A stretch of 64,000 nt of DNA from Chryseobacterium carnipullorum (GTDB lineage Bacteria; Bacteroidota; Bacteroidia; Flavobacteriales; Weeksellaceae). The notes beneath the pieces were generated by a model. The model was not told the DNA's origin. It worked only from the letters and a program-made list of their open reading frames with translations, and made no database searches. Both the position numbers and the translations under genes were made by a program. Shown piece by piece: positions 9,303-17,902 of the stretch. The stretch covers positions 1-64,000 of the forward strand of contig NZ_FRCD01000010.1 of NCBI RefSeq assembly GCF_900142785.1, in the 5' to 3' direction. Numbering within the stretch: position 1 is the first letter of the stretch; each line of letters starts with the position of its first letter.

Positions 9303-10000
9303 TGCCTAATCTGACGATTGTAAGTGTAGATGATGAATATCCGGCGCTCCAGCTTATTCAGAAGTATTGCGGGCAAATGGAAGATGTGGATCTGCTGAAG
9401 GTATTTCAGGATCCGGAAGAAGCATTGGAATACCTTAAACAGAATAGGGTAGACCTCGTGATTCTGGATATCAATATGCCTTACATCAACGGAATTGAAC
9501 TTTTACATCAGCTTCCGTATAAGCCGTTATGCATATTTCTTACCCTGGAAACTCAATATGCAGTTAAAGCTTTTGAACTGGATGTGGTGCATTATCTTGT
9601 CAAGCCTGTCGACTTTGAGACGTTCAGAAAAGCGATTAGTAAAGCAAAGGATTTCCTGCAGTTTAAAAATTCTGTGGAGGATCAGAAGAAAGAAGACTTT
9701 ATCATGTTCAAGTCCAATTACGTGATGCATAAAGTTCTTCTGGATGAGGTACGTTGGGTCCAGGGATTCGGTGAATATATTATTCTGGTGACTCCTCTTA
9801 AAAAGTATATGATCCTTGAGCGGATGTCCAATTTTGAAGAGAAATTTCAAAACCTGGGATTTATCAGAATTCACAAATCATATATTGTTCTGTCTTCCCA
9901 CATCAGCTCCTATGATGCGGCTCATGTGTATCTTAAAGACGGGGAGAAGCTTCCGCTTGGGAGAACGTATAAAAATTCTTTAAAGGCTTATTTAAATTAA
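9302..10000 (+). CDS. LytTR-family response regulator
   Basis: The 232-residue cytoplasmic regulator has a receiver domain (residues 1-120) with the acidic pair D10/D11, the phosphoacceptor D56 in LVILDINMP, T81 and K101. A C-terminal LytTR DNA-binding domain (about 130-232) includes RIHKSYIVLSSHISSY and LPLGRTYKNSLKAYL. It is coupled to the LytS-type kinase by a one-base overlap. Divergent orientation to the citrate-transport operon, with only 150 bases between, suggests that operon as its target. A bidirectional terminator follows at 10121-10151. Confidence 0.93.
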   Translation: MPNLTIVSVDDEYPALQLIQKYCGQMEDVDLLKVFQDPEEALEYLKQNRVDLVILDINMPYINGIELLHQLPYKPLCIFLTLETQYAVKAFELDVVHYLVKPVDFETFRKAISKAKDFLQFKNSVEDQKKEDFIMFKSNYVMHKVLLDEVRWVQGFGEYIILVTPLKKYMILERMSNFEEKFQNLGFIRIHKSYIVLSSHISSYDAAHVYLKDGEKLPLGRTYKNSLKAYLN

Positions 10001-10021
10001 AATGTACGTTTGGAAATTTCC

Positions 10022-10097
10022 GGCAGATCACACAAATTACGAAGATTTTTTTGATTTTAATATTTAAAAATTCAATACGGGCAGGCTTTAGCCCAAT
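10022..10097. repeat. Degenerate intergenic repeat of the CAGAT type
   Basis: The segment holds GGCAGATCACACAAATTACG followed by AAGATTTTTTTGATTTTAA, then GGGCAGGCTTTAGCCC, which can form a GGGC/GCCC hairpin. The first part resembles the CAGAT/TCTG-type intergenic repeats common in Chryseobacterium. A second, better-preserved example is at 22455-22537. The relationship is judged by eye only. Confidence 0.35.
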
Positions 10098-10120
10098 CAT
10101 TAAAATGTTGTATTACAAGA

Positions 10121-10153
10121 AAAAAGGTTGTCTCAATTTGAAACAACCTTTAA
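10121..10153. terminator. Bidirectional terminator between the LytTR regulator and the M1 peptidase
   Basis: AAAGGTTGT (10123-10131) pairs with ACAACCTTT (10143-10151), with an A-run on one side and a T-rich run on the other. It lies between two converging genes and can serve both strands. Confidence 0.75.
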
Positions 10154-10155
10154 TT

Positions 10156-12546
10156 TTATGATTTCTTTCCGGCAGCCTGCATCGGATTGACCTTTCCGTT
10201 GGCTCCTCCTCTTACAGGACCACCTCCCTGTTTCTGTTTAAACAATTGGAATTTGGAAACCTGAGTATCTGTTCCGGTACTGCTCCATACGTTATTGGAA
10301 GTATCGATATCCGCGGTTTCTCTCATCGGGTCAAGCTGGATCGATTTTATTTTTTTGTCAAAATAATACGTCTTGGAAACCTTCTGCTCATTCTGTCTCC
10401 ATATTTGCGCAGATGATTTGTCATACAGTTGAGTTCCGTCTTCAAATGTGAATTCAAGAATGATCGGCATTACCAGTCCGCCTTTATTAACAAAATCAAT
10501 CTGGTAGCCTGTCAGGTTTTTGAATTTCTCCTGATCCTTGGCATCCAGCGGAAGACCGGCTTCTGTTTTTACAGTATATTCTTTGTCCGCATCTAATTTC
10601 TCCTGACCTCTGTCATATCGGTAATAGAAATCCTGAAGATCCTTATCCTTATCTACATAGAATGTGATGTTCTTATCTTCTCTGTTTCTGATTTTTGAAA
10701 TATCTTCAAAAGTATTCTGAAGTGGTTTTTCCACTTTATATTTTGTTTCTTTGACTTCTTTAGGTGTTGTGTTGAGATCCGGGACAGCAACCGTTACTTT
10801 GTCAATTGCAATATCTACCGGATCTGTTCCGTAGAACCATCCTCTCCAGAACCAGTCAAGATCCTCACCGCTCGCATCTTCCATCGTACGGAAGAAATCG
10901 GCAGGCTCAGGATGTTTGAATGCCCATCTTTTAGCATACGTTTTAAAAGCCTTGTCAAAAAGTTCTCTTCCCATGATGGTCTCACGAAGAATATTCAATC
11001 CTGTAGCCGGTTTTGAATACGCATTCGGGCCAAACTGAATAATGTTTTCAGAATTACTCATGATCGGTTCCAGCTGATCTTTCGGCAATTTCATATAATC
11101 TGTGATCGTCCATGCCGGACCTCTTTTTGAAGGGAATTTATTGTCCCATTTCTCTTCGGTAAGATACTCTGTGAATGTATTTAACCCCTCATCCATCCAG
11201 CTCCATTGTCTTTCATCAGAGTTGATGATCATCGGGAAGAAATTATGTCCTACTTCATGGATCACTACTCCAATCATTCCGTTTTTGGTTCCTTCAGAAT
11301 AAGTCCCGTCTTTCTCCGTTCTTCCGAAGTTGAAACAGATCATGGGATATTCCATTCCGTTGGCCGCCTCTACAGACTGTGCCACAGGATAGGGATAAGG
11401 AATCGTGAATTCAGAGTAAGTTTTGATAGTGTGGGCAACGGCTTTTGTTGAATATTTTCTGTACAGACCATAGGCTTCTTTTGGATAGAAACTCATCGCC
11501 ATCACTTTATTATTGTTTTCAGGAATCGTAACACGCATTCCATCCCAGACAAATTTTCTGGATGAGGTCCATGCAAAATCTCTTACATCATTAGCTTCAA
11601 AATTCCATGTTTTTCTCTGCTTGGAATGATTTTTCTCTGCTTTTTTCGCTTCGTCTAATGTTACAATTTCAATAGGTTCGGAAGCACTTTCGGCTTTTCT
11701 GTATCTGGACATCTGGTCAGAAGTCAGAACCTGATCGTAGTTTTTACATTCTCCAGTTCCGCCAATAATATGATCCGCCGGTACATCCATTGAAACTTTA
11801 AAATTTCCGAATACCAATGCGAATTCACCACGACCTGTGAACTGATGGTTCTGCCATCCGTGGAAATCACTGTATACACACATTCTCGGATACCATTGGG
11901 TCATTGTGTAAAGATCATTTCCGTCTTCAGCGAAGTTTTCATATCCGCCGCGGCCGCCCATTTTGATTCTGTTCGGGATATTATAGTTCCAGTCTACTTT
12001 GAAGACCAGTTTTTCTCCTTTCTTTAAAACTTTCGGAAGATCGATACGCATCATCGTCTTGTTCACCGTATATTTCAGAGGATTTCCTGAAGCGTCCGTT
12101 ACCTTTTCCAGATTAACGCCATAGCCGTTGTCTTTTTCCGGAAGATCAGTGACTTTCAGTTGCTGATCATTAGAAGAAGCCGGAAGGGTAGAAGAGAACT
12201 GGAATCCGGCATTTTTAACGGTAGATTGTTCATTTTCGTCCAATTGAAGCCAGATGTAATCCAGATTATCCGGCGAATTGTTGTAGTAGGTAATGGTCTC
12301 TGAACCTTTCAGATTTCTTTTATCTTCATCAAGGTAAGCCTTAATATCATAATCAGCTCTGTTCTGCCAATATCCGTGGCCTGGAGACCCGGAAGCCGTT
12401 CTGTAAATATTGGGAGTCGGGAGGATAGTCCCCAGCTGCTCGAATCTGTTTCCGTGATTACTTCCAGGATTGTTCTGGATATTTTGTGCGGTGAAACCTG
12501 TATAGGCCAATACAGAAAATGAAAATAGGACTGCTTTTAGTTTCAT
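10156..12546 (-). CDS. M1-family zinc metallopeptidase, exported
   Basis: The 796-residue aminopeptidase-type protein has a signal peptide (MKLKAVLFSFSVLAYTGFTAQ) and a standard M1 layout. There is an N-terminal beta domain, then the substrate-recognition motif NGMEYP, and then HEVGH (H430, E431, H434) with the third zinc ligand E453 in WMDEGLNTF, 18 residues later. The C-terminal 250 residues, ending in a Gly/Gln-rich PVRGGANGKVNPMQ tail, are not catalytic. No T9SS sorting domain is seen, so it is probably periplasmic. A -7 element (TATCTTTG, minus strand, 12570-12577) lies 24 bases upstream of the start. Confidence 0.93.
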   Translation of the reverse strand: MKLKAVLFSFSVLAYTGFTAQNIQNNPGSNHGNRFEQLGTILPTPNIYRTASGSPGHGYWQNRADYDIKAYLDEDKRNLKGSETITYYNNSPDNLDYIWLQLDENEQSTVKNAGFQFSSTLPASSNDQQLKVTDLPEKDNGYGVNLEKVTDASGNPLKYTVNKTMMRIDLPKVLKKGEKLVFKVDWNYNIPNRIKMGGRGGYENFAEDGNDLYTMTQWYPRMCVYSDFHGWQNHQFTGRGEFALVFGNFKVSMDVPADHIIGGTGECKNYDQVLTSDQMSRYRKAESASEPIEIVTLDEAKKAEKNHSKQRKTWNFEANDVRDFAWTSSRKFVWDGMRVTIPENNNKVMAMSFYPKEAYGLYRKYSTKAVAHTIKTYSEFTIPYPYPVAQSVEAANGMEYPMICFNFGRTEKDGTYSEGTKNGMIGVVIHEVGHNFFPMIINSDERQWSWMDEGLNTFTEYLTEEKWDNKFPSKRGPAWTITDYMKLPKDQLEPIMSNSENIIQFGPNAYSKPATGLNILRETIMGRELFDKAFKTYAKRWAFKHPEPADFFRTMEDASGEDLDWFWRGWFYGTDPVDIAIDKVTVAVPDLNTTPKEVKETKYKVEKPLQNTFEDISKIRNREDKNITFYVDKDKDLQDFYYRYDRGQEKLDADKEYTVKTEAGLPLDAKDQEKFKNLTGYQIDFVNKGGLVMPIILEFTFEDGTQLYDKSSAQIWRQNEQKVSKTYYFDKKIKSIQLDPMRETADIDTSNNVWSSTGTDTQVSKFQLFKQKQGGGPVRGGANGKVNPMQAAGKKS

Positions 12547-12569
12547 TACCGAAAAGATTTAATAATTAT

Positions 12570-12577
12570 CAAAGATA
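12570..12577 (-). promoter_or_regulatory. -7 promoter element of the M1 peptidase gene
   Basis: The minus strand reads TATCTTTG, an exact TAnnTTTG, 24 bases before the ATG at 12546. No convincing -33 TTG is present. Confidence 0.4.
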
Positions 12578-12613
12578 ATAATAAGTAGTTGAAAAATTGA
12601 AAATGTTTCAAAG

Positions 12614-13192
12614 TTAAAAAGGAATTCTCTCTAACGTCATTTTTAGCGCCAGTGCAAATACTCCCGAAGAAACAAACAGGATCCAGTCTTTTTTATTGAC
12701 CTTAAAAATTTTAAGCAGAATAAATAAAAGGATAAGAATAGCCAGTACAATAACGATTTGCCCTAATTCCAATCCAATATTAAATCCTAATAAAGGAATG
12801 GTAATGCCCTGGCTTTTGGCAATCATTACTCTTGCTGTATTGGCAAATCCCATTCCGTGAATCAGTCCGAAGATCAGGGCGAGATAATAATTGGCGCGCA
12901 TCAGAATCTGCTTCTTATTCTTCATCAGAATATTATCCAGAGAAGTCAGAACGATGGTGAGCGGAATCAGGAATTCTACCCACGCAGAAGGAACTCTGAA
13001 AACATCAAGAATACTTAATGCGAGGGTAACAGAATGTCCGATGGTGAATGCGGTAACCAGGATAAGAATTTTCTTCCAGTCAATATAAGAATAGACCGCG
13101 ATCAGAGCCAGTACAAACAACTGATGATCCAACGCGTCAAGAGAAATAATATGTTCCCAGCCAAGGTTTAAGTAAAATAGAAAATCTTGCAT
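12614..13192 (-). CDS. HupE/UreJ-family membrane protein
   Basis: The 192-residue protein has about six membrane helices. It carries GWEHIISLDALDHQLFVLAL near the N-terminus, AFTIGHSVTLALSIL, and LALIFGLIHGMGFANTARV. The repeated His residues (GxEHI, DHQ, GHS, IHGMGFA) are typical of HupE/UreJ proteins, some of which are nickel or cobalt permeases. No urease or hydrogenase genes are nearby, so the substrate is open. It lies 67 bases upstream of the M1 peptidase on the same strand. A DUF6702 gene lies on the other side of the subtilase. Confidence 0.8.
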   Translation of the reverse strand: MQDFLFYLNLGWEHIISLDALDHQLFVLALIAVYSYIDWKKILILVTAFTIGHSVTLALSILDVFRVPSAWVEFLIPLTIVLTSLDNILMKNKKQILMRANYYLALIFGLIHGMGFANTARVMIAKSQGITIPLLGFNIGLELGQIVIVLAILILLFILLKIFKVNKKDWILFVSSGVFALALKMTLERIPF

Positions 13193-13375
13193 TTTTAGTA
13201 TGGTTTATAAATTTTTTATTTTTTAAATAATAGATTAAAATTTTTATTTATTGAATAGTTTGAATGTGATTTATTTTTGTTTAATTTGATATTTTTGTGA
13301 ATTATTTATTTTTTAATTGTTGTTTTTGTTAATGTTGATGGTGTTTTGTTGGATTTTATTGTGAAATAAAAATTG

Positions 13376-13383
13376 TATACTTG
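13376..13383 (+). promoter_or_regulatory. -7 element of the subtilase gene
   Basis: TATACTTG differs from TAnnTTTG at one position and lies 23 bases before the ATG at 13407. TTG at 13349-13351 is 24 bases upstream. The preceding 180 bases are very A/T-rich and hold nothing else recognised. Confidence 0.35.
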
Positions 13384-13406
13384 TGATGTTAAAAAAAACT
13401 TAAAAT

Positions 13407-16400
13407 ATGCAATTAAAAAAACTATTTCTTGCAAAAGTAAACATTCCGATTGGAGGAGCGAAGTTTCTCAGGAATGCAACGGCTGCTTTTTTAGGACTGT
13501 ACTCGTATGCTTTTTACGGACAGGTACAGAAATTGGATTCCAGATTTGATATTTTGTTGAAAAATAAAGATATCCTGGTAAAAGGGAATGTTATTAAAGA
13601 TCTTGAACGTGACGATATGAAGCTGGACAAGCATCTTGTCGTAACTTCTAAAGGTGCTCAAACCATGTATTCATGTATTATCTATACAAAAACACCGGAA
13701 AAACTGAAAGCTGACGGTTTTTTGGTTCAAAGTCAGCTTCCTAATTTTGCGACCGCCTTGGTCACCATTGATGATATTGAAAAGCTGATGCAGCTTCCCT
13801 ATGTGACTTCAGTAATGGCGCCCACCTTTGATGAGCTTCATAACGATGTGAGCAGAGCTCAATCCGGAGCAAGCCTGCTCCAGGAGGGTGCTTTTAATAA
13901 TACCGCCTATAACGGAACCGGAATTTTAGTGGGGGTTTATGATACGGGAATAGATTGGAAACATCCCGATTTCAGAAAAGCTGCTGACCAGACAAAAAGT
14001 AGAATTGTTTCCATTTGGGATCAGACATTAACTGCTCAGGCAGGTGAAGTACCGCCCGCGGGATTTGCGACGGGTGTAGAGTACACAAGAGCTCAGATCG
14101 AAAATGAATTGGATGGTAGCCCGGCAGGTTTTGTTCGTGAAAATGATACCAACGGCCACGGAACCCACGTATCTGGTACAGCTGCAGGAAATGGTGCTGC
14201 TTTTGCAGATAAAAGGCACAAAGGTTTTTCTTCCGAAGCAGACATCGTTTTTGTAAAAGGAGGAAACGGTTCTTTTCCTACGACAAATACAATCAATGCT
14301 TTGACCTACTTTCAGAATGTGGCCACAGCTTTAAATAAGCCAATCGTCGTTAACATGAGTATTGGAGGTCAGGGAAGTGCTCATGATGGAACCTCTTCTC
14401 ATGAAGTCGCAGTTAATAGTTTCACAACAGCAGCTCCAGGCAGGGTAGTCGTAATTTCCGCAGGAAATGATTATGGTGCCAATCTTCACAGAAAAGTTGA
14501 TATCGAACCCAATGCTGCTCAGTCTTATACCTTTACGGTGGGAAGTAATACTTCTGCTTCTTCAGTATTTGCATTTTTGATGTATGCGAACAATGATACT
14601 GCTGTTACTGCAAAACTGACAACCCCGGATGGACAGCAATATATACAAAACGTAAGTACGAATACGGCACACAGTATATTAGGCGGAGGTTTTACAGCAT
14701 CCATGTATAACTATTGGGGTACAGATAATAACAAACGTTATGTGCAGTTGGTGATCAGTAGAAATACAGGATCTGCAGCTGATTGTGCAGGAAATTATAC
14801 TTTAGAAATCACGAATAACGGAACCCAGGCAATCACCACTCATGGCTGGTTATATAGCAAAGGAACAGGGATTAATGCTACTCTCCAAAATGGAGATAAT
14901 GAATATGTTGTGGGAACTCCTGGTAATGCTTCTAACGCTATTACTGTAGCCTCATATATGGGAAGGGGAAGCTGGTATACTGCTGCTGGCGGATATTTAA
15001 CACCTACTCCACAAGAATCTATTTCCTCATTCAGTGGACAAGGACCTAGGGTTGATGGTTTTCAAAAACCGGACATTACTGCTTCAGGTCAGAATGTGAT
15101 TTCTTCGAGATCAGTTGATTCTGTTCCGGGAGCAACGGATATTATCAACGGTACGTCTTACTATGTGAAAAATCAAGGAACCAGCATGTCTTCACCGGGA
15201 GTGGCTGGAGCTGTAGGCTTGCTTCTTCAGGCTAATCCTGTTTTGACCGCAGCACAGGTGAAGAGCCGACTTACTGCTAATGCTAGAAAAGACGGAGCTA
15301 CAGGAAATATCCCGAATGCAAGATGGGGCTATGGAAAATTGGATATTTATAAAGCAGTAACGGATGAACTGGGATGTGTAAAATCCAATTTTGAGACTGT
15401 AACTTATGACGAACCATACATTCTTGTCAGTGCAGAAAACAACAATTATTTTGATAATGCTGCTTTAGCTGTTCGATATACGCCAACATTAACAGGAAAA
15501 TTAGGAGGCTTTTCATTCTCAACAGGTACATCCACAATTCCAAGTGATATGGCCGTTGATATTCAAATTAGAAAAGTAAATGCCAATGGTGATCCGGGAG
15601 ATATCATTGCAACCAAAACCGTTTCTTCATGGGTAAATGATATTCAGAGATTTACTTGGAACTATGTGGATCTGTCCGGATTAAATGTGCAGATGGTGAC
15701 AGGGAAGGATTTTTATATTGTAATTAATGGACTGAGCGGAAGAGTTTCTATGAAGAACGAATCTGTTTCGGCCAGCGGACGTACTAAAACTTCAACCAAC
15801 GGAACCACCTGGATGATGAGAACCTTTGATCTTAAAATGAGAGCAACGGTTTATGAAAATATTGCCGAAGTGAAAAATCTCGCTACTTCAAATCTGAATA
15901 AAACAGCAACAGTATCCGGAGGATATAATTATTTTACCAATACCTGTCAGCTGATTGCAAGGGTAGAAAAAGAAGCAGCAAGTACCGTTTCAGGAGATAT
16001 TACTTCAAAAGTGTGGGTTGATAATGCGCAGCCCAATTATGTTTCAAGGAGATATGAAATCAATCCTGCAACGTCTGCAACTACTTCAACGGGAAAAGTT
16101 ACGCTATACTTCAAGCAGGCTGATTTTGATGCCTATAATCTGACTAGCAGCGTAAAACTACCTATGTCCGCGACAGATAATGCAAACAAATCCAATCTTG
16201 TGATTGAAAAATATGCAGGAACCAGTGCAAGCAATACCGGTACCATAGCTTCTTTTGGAAGTTCAGCTAGTGTAATTAATCCTAATGTAAATGATATTGT
16301 CTGGAATGAAACCTATCAATATTGGGAAGTGAGTTTTCAGACGACAGGTTTCGGGGGATATTTTGCTAAGGCGAGCACCAATGTGTTGGGAACAGCAGAT

Positions 16401-16646
16401 GTTAAGATAAATTCAGAAGTTAATATTACACCTAATCCCGCGAGAGATGATGTAAATGTAATCTTAGGAAAATATACTAAAGCAACTGTAACAATCTATG
16501 ATGCTTCAGGAAAATTCATTAAAACAGTAAATGTTGATGCTTCTTCCAATAAAATTGATGTTTCAGAATTGGTAAAAGGAGTATATGTGTTCAATGTTGT
16601 ATTAAATGATACTACTAAAATTACTAAGAAAATAGTAAAAGAATAA
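13407..16646 (+). CDS. S8 subtilisin-like serine peptidase with T9SS sorting domain
   Basis: The 1079-residue secreted protease has the full catalytic triad: D179 in VGVYDTGIDW, H251 in NGHGTHVSGT and S593 in GTSMSSPGVAG. The oxyanion Asn lies in VISAGND. An N-terminal export sequence and a propeptide-like region precede the catalytic domain. About 300 residues of beta-rich sequence follow. The last 75 residues, with VNITPNPARDDVNV and the ending KITKKIVKE, form a type A T9SS C-terminal sorting domain, so the enzyme should be exported across the outer membrane. It is monocistronic, with a strong terminator at 16676-16710. It interrupts an otherwise related HupE/DUF6702 neighbourhood. Confidence 0.95.
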   Translation: MQLKKLFLAKVNIPIGGAKFLRNATAAFLGLYSYAFYGQVQKLDSRFDILLKNKDILVKGNVIKDLERDDMKLDKHLVVTSKGAQTMYSCIIYTKTPEKLKADGFLVQSQLPNFATALVTIDDIEKLMQLPYVTSVMAPTFDELHNDVSRAQSGASLLQEGAFNNTAYNGTGILVGVYDTGIDWKHPDFRKAADQTKSRIVSIWDQTLTAQAGEVPPAGFATGVEYTRAQIENELDGSPAGFVRENDTNGHGTHVSGTAAGNGAAFADKRHKGFSSEADIVFVKGGNGSFPTTNTINALTYFQNVATALNKPIVVNMSIGGQGSAHDGTSSHEVAVNSFTTAAPGRVVVISAGNDYGANLHRKVDIEPNAAQSYTFTVGSNTSASSVFAFLMYANNDTAVTAKLTTPDGQQYIQNVSTNTAHSILGGGFTASMYNYWGTDNNKRYVQLVISRNTGSAADCAGNYTLEITNNGTQAITTHGWLYSKGTGINATLQNGDNEYVVGTPGNASNAITVASYMGRGSWYTAAGGYLTPTPQESISSFSGQGPRVDGFQKPDITASGQNVISSRSVDSVPGATDIINGTSYYVKNQGTSMSSPGVAGAVGLLLQANPVLTAAQVKSRLTANARKDGATGNIPNARWGYGKLDIYKAVTDELGCVKSNFETVTYDEPYILVSAENNNYFDNAALAVRYTPTLTGKLGGFSFSTGTSTIPSDMAVDIQIRKVNANGDPGDIIATKTVSSWVNDIQRFTWNYVDLSGLNVQMVTGKDFYIVINGLSGRVSMKNESVSASGRTKTSTNGTTWMMRTFDLKMRATVYENIAEVKNLATSNLNKTATVSGGYNYFTNTCQLIARVEKEAASTVSGDITSKVWVDNAQPNYVSRRYEINPATSATTSTGKVTLYFKQADFDAYNLTSSVKLPMSATDNANKSNLVIEKYAGTSASNTGTIASFGSSASVINPNVNDIVWNETYQYWEVSFQTTGFGGYFAKASTNVLGTADVKINSEVNITPNPARDDVNVILGKYTKATVTIYDASGKFIKTVNVDASSNKIDVSELVKGVYVFNVVLNDTTKITKKIVKE

Positions 16647-16675
16647 TCGAGGTTAAACATACAAACAGATGTCTT

Positions 16676-16710
16676 AAAAAAGCAGCAGTTGGATAACTGC
16701 TGCTTTTTTT
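16676..16710 (+). terminator. Terminator of the subtilase gene
   Basis: AGCAGCAGTT (16681-16690) and AACTGCTGCT (16695-16704) form a perfect stem around a GGAT loop, flanked by A-run and T-run. The -33 TTG of the next gene overlaps its loop. Confidence 0.88.
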
Positions 16711-16717
16711 ATATTTG
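16689..16717 (+). promoter_or_regulatory. Promoter of the DUF6702 gene, overlapping the upstream terminator
   Basis: TTG (16689-16691), an 18-base spacer and TATATTTG (16710-16717) match the Bacteroidota consensus exactly. The ATG at 16734 is 16 bases after the -7 element. The -33 box lies in the stem-loop of the subtilase terminator. Confidence 0.7.
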
Positions 16718-16733
16718 TTTAAAAATAAAATCA

Positions 16734-17249
16734 ATGCAGGGTACATTCTTTTACGCCTTTATTTTTATGATAGCTGTTTTTTTTCAGAGTTTTACAAAGC
16801 CTGATCATGTTCATCCTTATCATGTAGGTTCTGTAGAAATTAATTATAATGCAAAATCCAAATCATTTGAGATTACCGGACGTTTTTTTCTGGATGATCT
16901 GGAAAACGGACTGGGTAAGAAATACGGAAGCTCATTTCATTTTAATGATGAAAAATATAAAGCGAAACTCAACGAGGCCTTAGAAAAGTACTGTGCCGAA
17001 TATTTTAAACTGAAAGCAGACGGCAGGTTTTTAAAAATAAATTATGTGGGTTATGAAGAAGACAGCGAGTCTGTCAATATTTTTCTGGAATCAGAAACGG
17101 TTTCTCCTCCAAAAAAATTAGAAGCGGCAGTAAGTTTTTTGTACAATCTTTTTGATGATCAGATCAATATTGTTCATATGATTGTGAACGGACAACGGCA
17201 AAGTGAAAAACTTACTTATCCTAACCGTTATCTGTACCGCCAGTTTTAG
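16734..17249 (+). CDS. DUF6702-family exported protein
   Basis: The 171-residue product begins with a hydrophobic export segment (MQGTFFYAFIFMIAVFFQSF) followed by KPDHVHPYHVGSVEINYNA, typical of DUF6702. The function is unknown. The start is the ATG at 16734, because the longer in-frame start at 16689 falls in the terminator stem and upstream of the -7 promoter element. In many flavobacteria DUF6702, HupE/UreJ and M1 peptidase genes sit together. Here they are within 7 kb, split by the subtilase, which supports a functional link between them. Confidence 0.75.
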   Translation: MQGTFFYAFIFMIAVFFQSFTKPDHVHPYHVGSVEINYNAKSKSFEITGRFFLDDLENGLGKKYGSSFHFNDEKYKAKLNEALEKYCAEYFKLKADGRFLKINYVGYEEDSESVNIFLESETVSPPKKLEAAVSFLYNLFDDQINIVHMIVNGQRQSEKLTYPNRYLYRQF

Positions 17250-17444
17250 CGCTGTTTTGTTTGTTGAAATTTTTTCTTCATCGCTAGATTTTAGAATAAA
17301 TATTAAATCACTAGTTGATGATTAATAATTTTAAATTGTCCCGCTTTTAGAATTAATTTTAATAAGTTTTTTTTAGCGAATTCTTATTTTTGTTATCAAT
17401 AATGCATTGGTAAATATTATTTAATTAATTAACCTTTATAATAT

Positions 17445-17474
17445 TTGTTATTTGTTTGAAATAAATTATATTTG
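17445..17474 (+). promoter_or_regulatory. Strong orphan promoter in a gene-free stretch
   Basis: TTG (17445-17447), a 19-base spacer and TATATTTG (17467-17474) give a full match to the consensus. No coding gene follows on this strand before the terminator at 17872-17898. Confidence 0.55.
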
Positions 17475-17481
17475 TGTATGT

Positions 17482-17898
17482 CTAATAAGGATGATTAATT
17501 TTTAAATTAATGATTTATTAAAGAAAATTTTTCATAAAATTTGAAATTAATTGATAAATTAGAATTTACGATCTTTTATTTAAAAATAAGAAATCACTAA
17601 AATCATACAGGAATCAAGGTAATCCTACTGGCATTTCTATAGGATAAATAGCTCTTGAGATTAAGTAGGGATTAGTACTAATGTATTTTTTAAATGAATT
17701 CAAGAGTAAAAAAGCTCATCAGTAGGACATGATGATGAACTCTTTAAAAGTAGAGATGAGAAGATTTAAAACGGGATTGACCCATAATTTTAAATAAGAC
17801 CTTTGGTGTAATGCATAAAAATTCCCATTTATGACATTGAAGGCAGCGGATTCTAACAACACAAATTGTTAAAAAAGCACTTACGTTCCCTGTAGGTG
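17482..17898 (+). ncRNA. Candidate non-coding RNA in the 17250-17902 gap
   Basis: A consensus promoter ends at 17474 and an intrinsic terminator lies at 17872-17898. Nothing between encodes more than about 22 residues. The region from about 17600 onward is clearly less A/T-rich than the 100 bases before it. It holds a local stem: CTCATCA at 17715-17721 with TGATGATGA at 17730-17738, and the outer AAGAGT/ACTCTT pair at about 17702 and 17739. Four tiny ORFs (for example 17729-17797 and 17831-17872) could be chance. No tmRNA, RNase P or SRP RNA signature was recognised. Confidence 0.3.
17872..17898. terminator. Bidirectional terminator
   Basis: AAAAAAGCACTTAC and GTAGGTGTTTTTT pair through nine bases with two G-U wobbles around GTTCCCT. 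It has A and T runs on the two sides. It can end both the candidate RNA (plus) and the AcpH gene (minus, stop at 17903). Confidence 0.7.
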
Positions 17899-17902
17899 TT
17901 TT

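Noticed and set aside
17482..17898. tmRNA, RNase P RNA or SRP RNA in the gene-free region
   Set aside because: No tRNA-like ends, tag ORF or conserved core of these RNAs was recognised.
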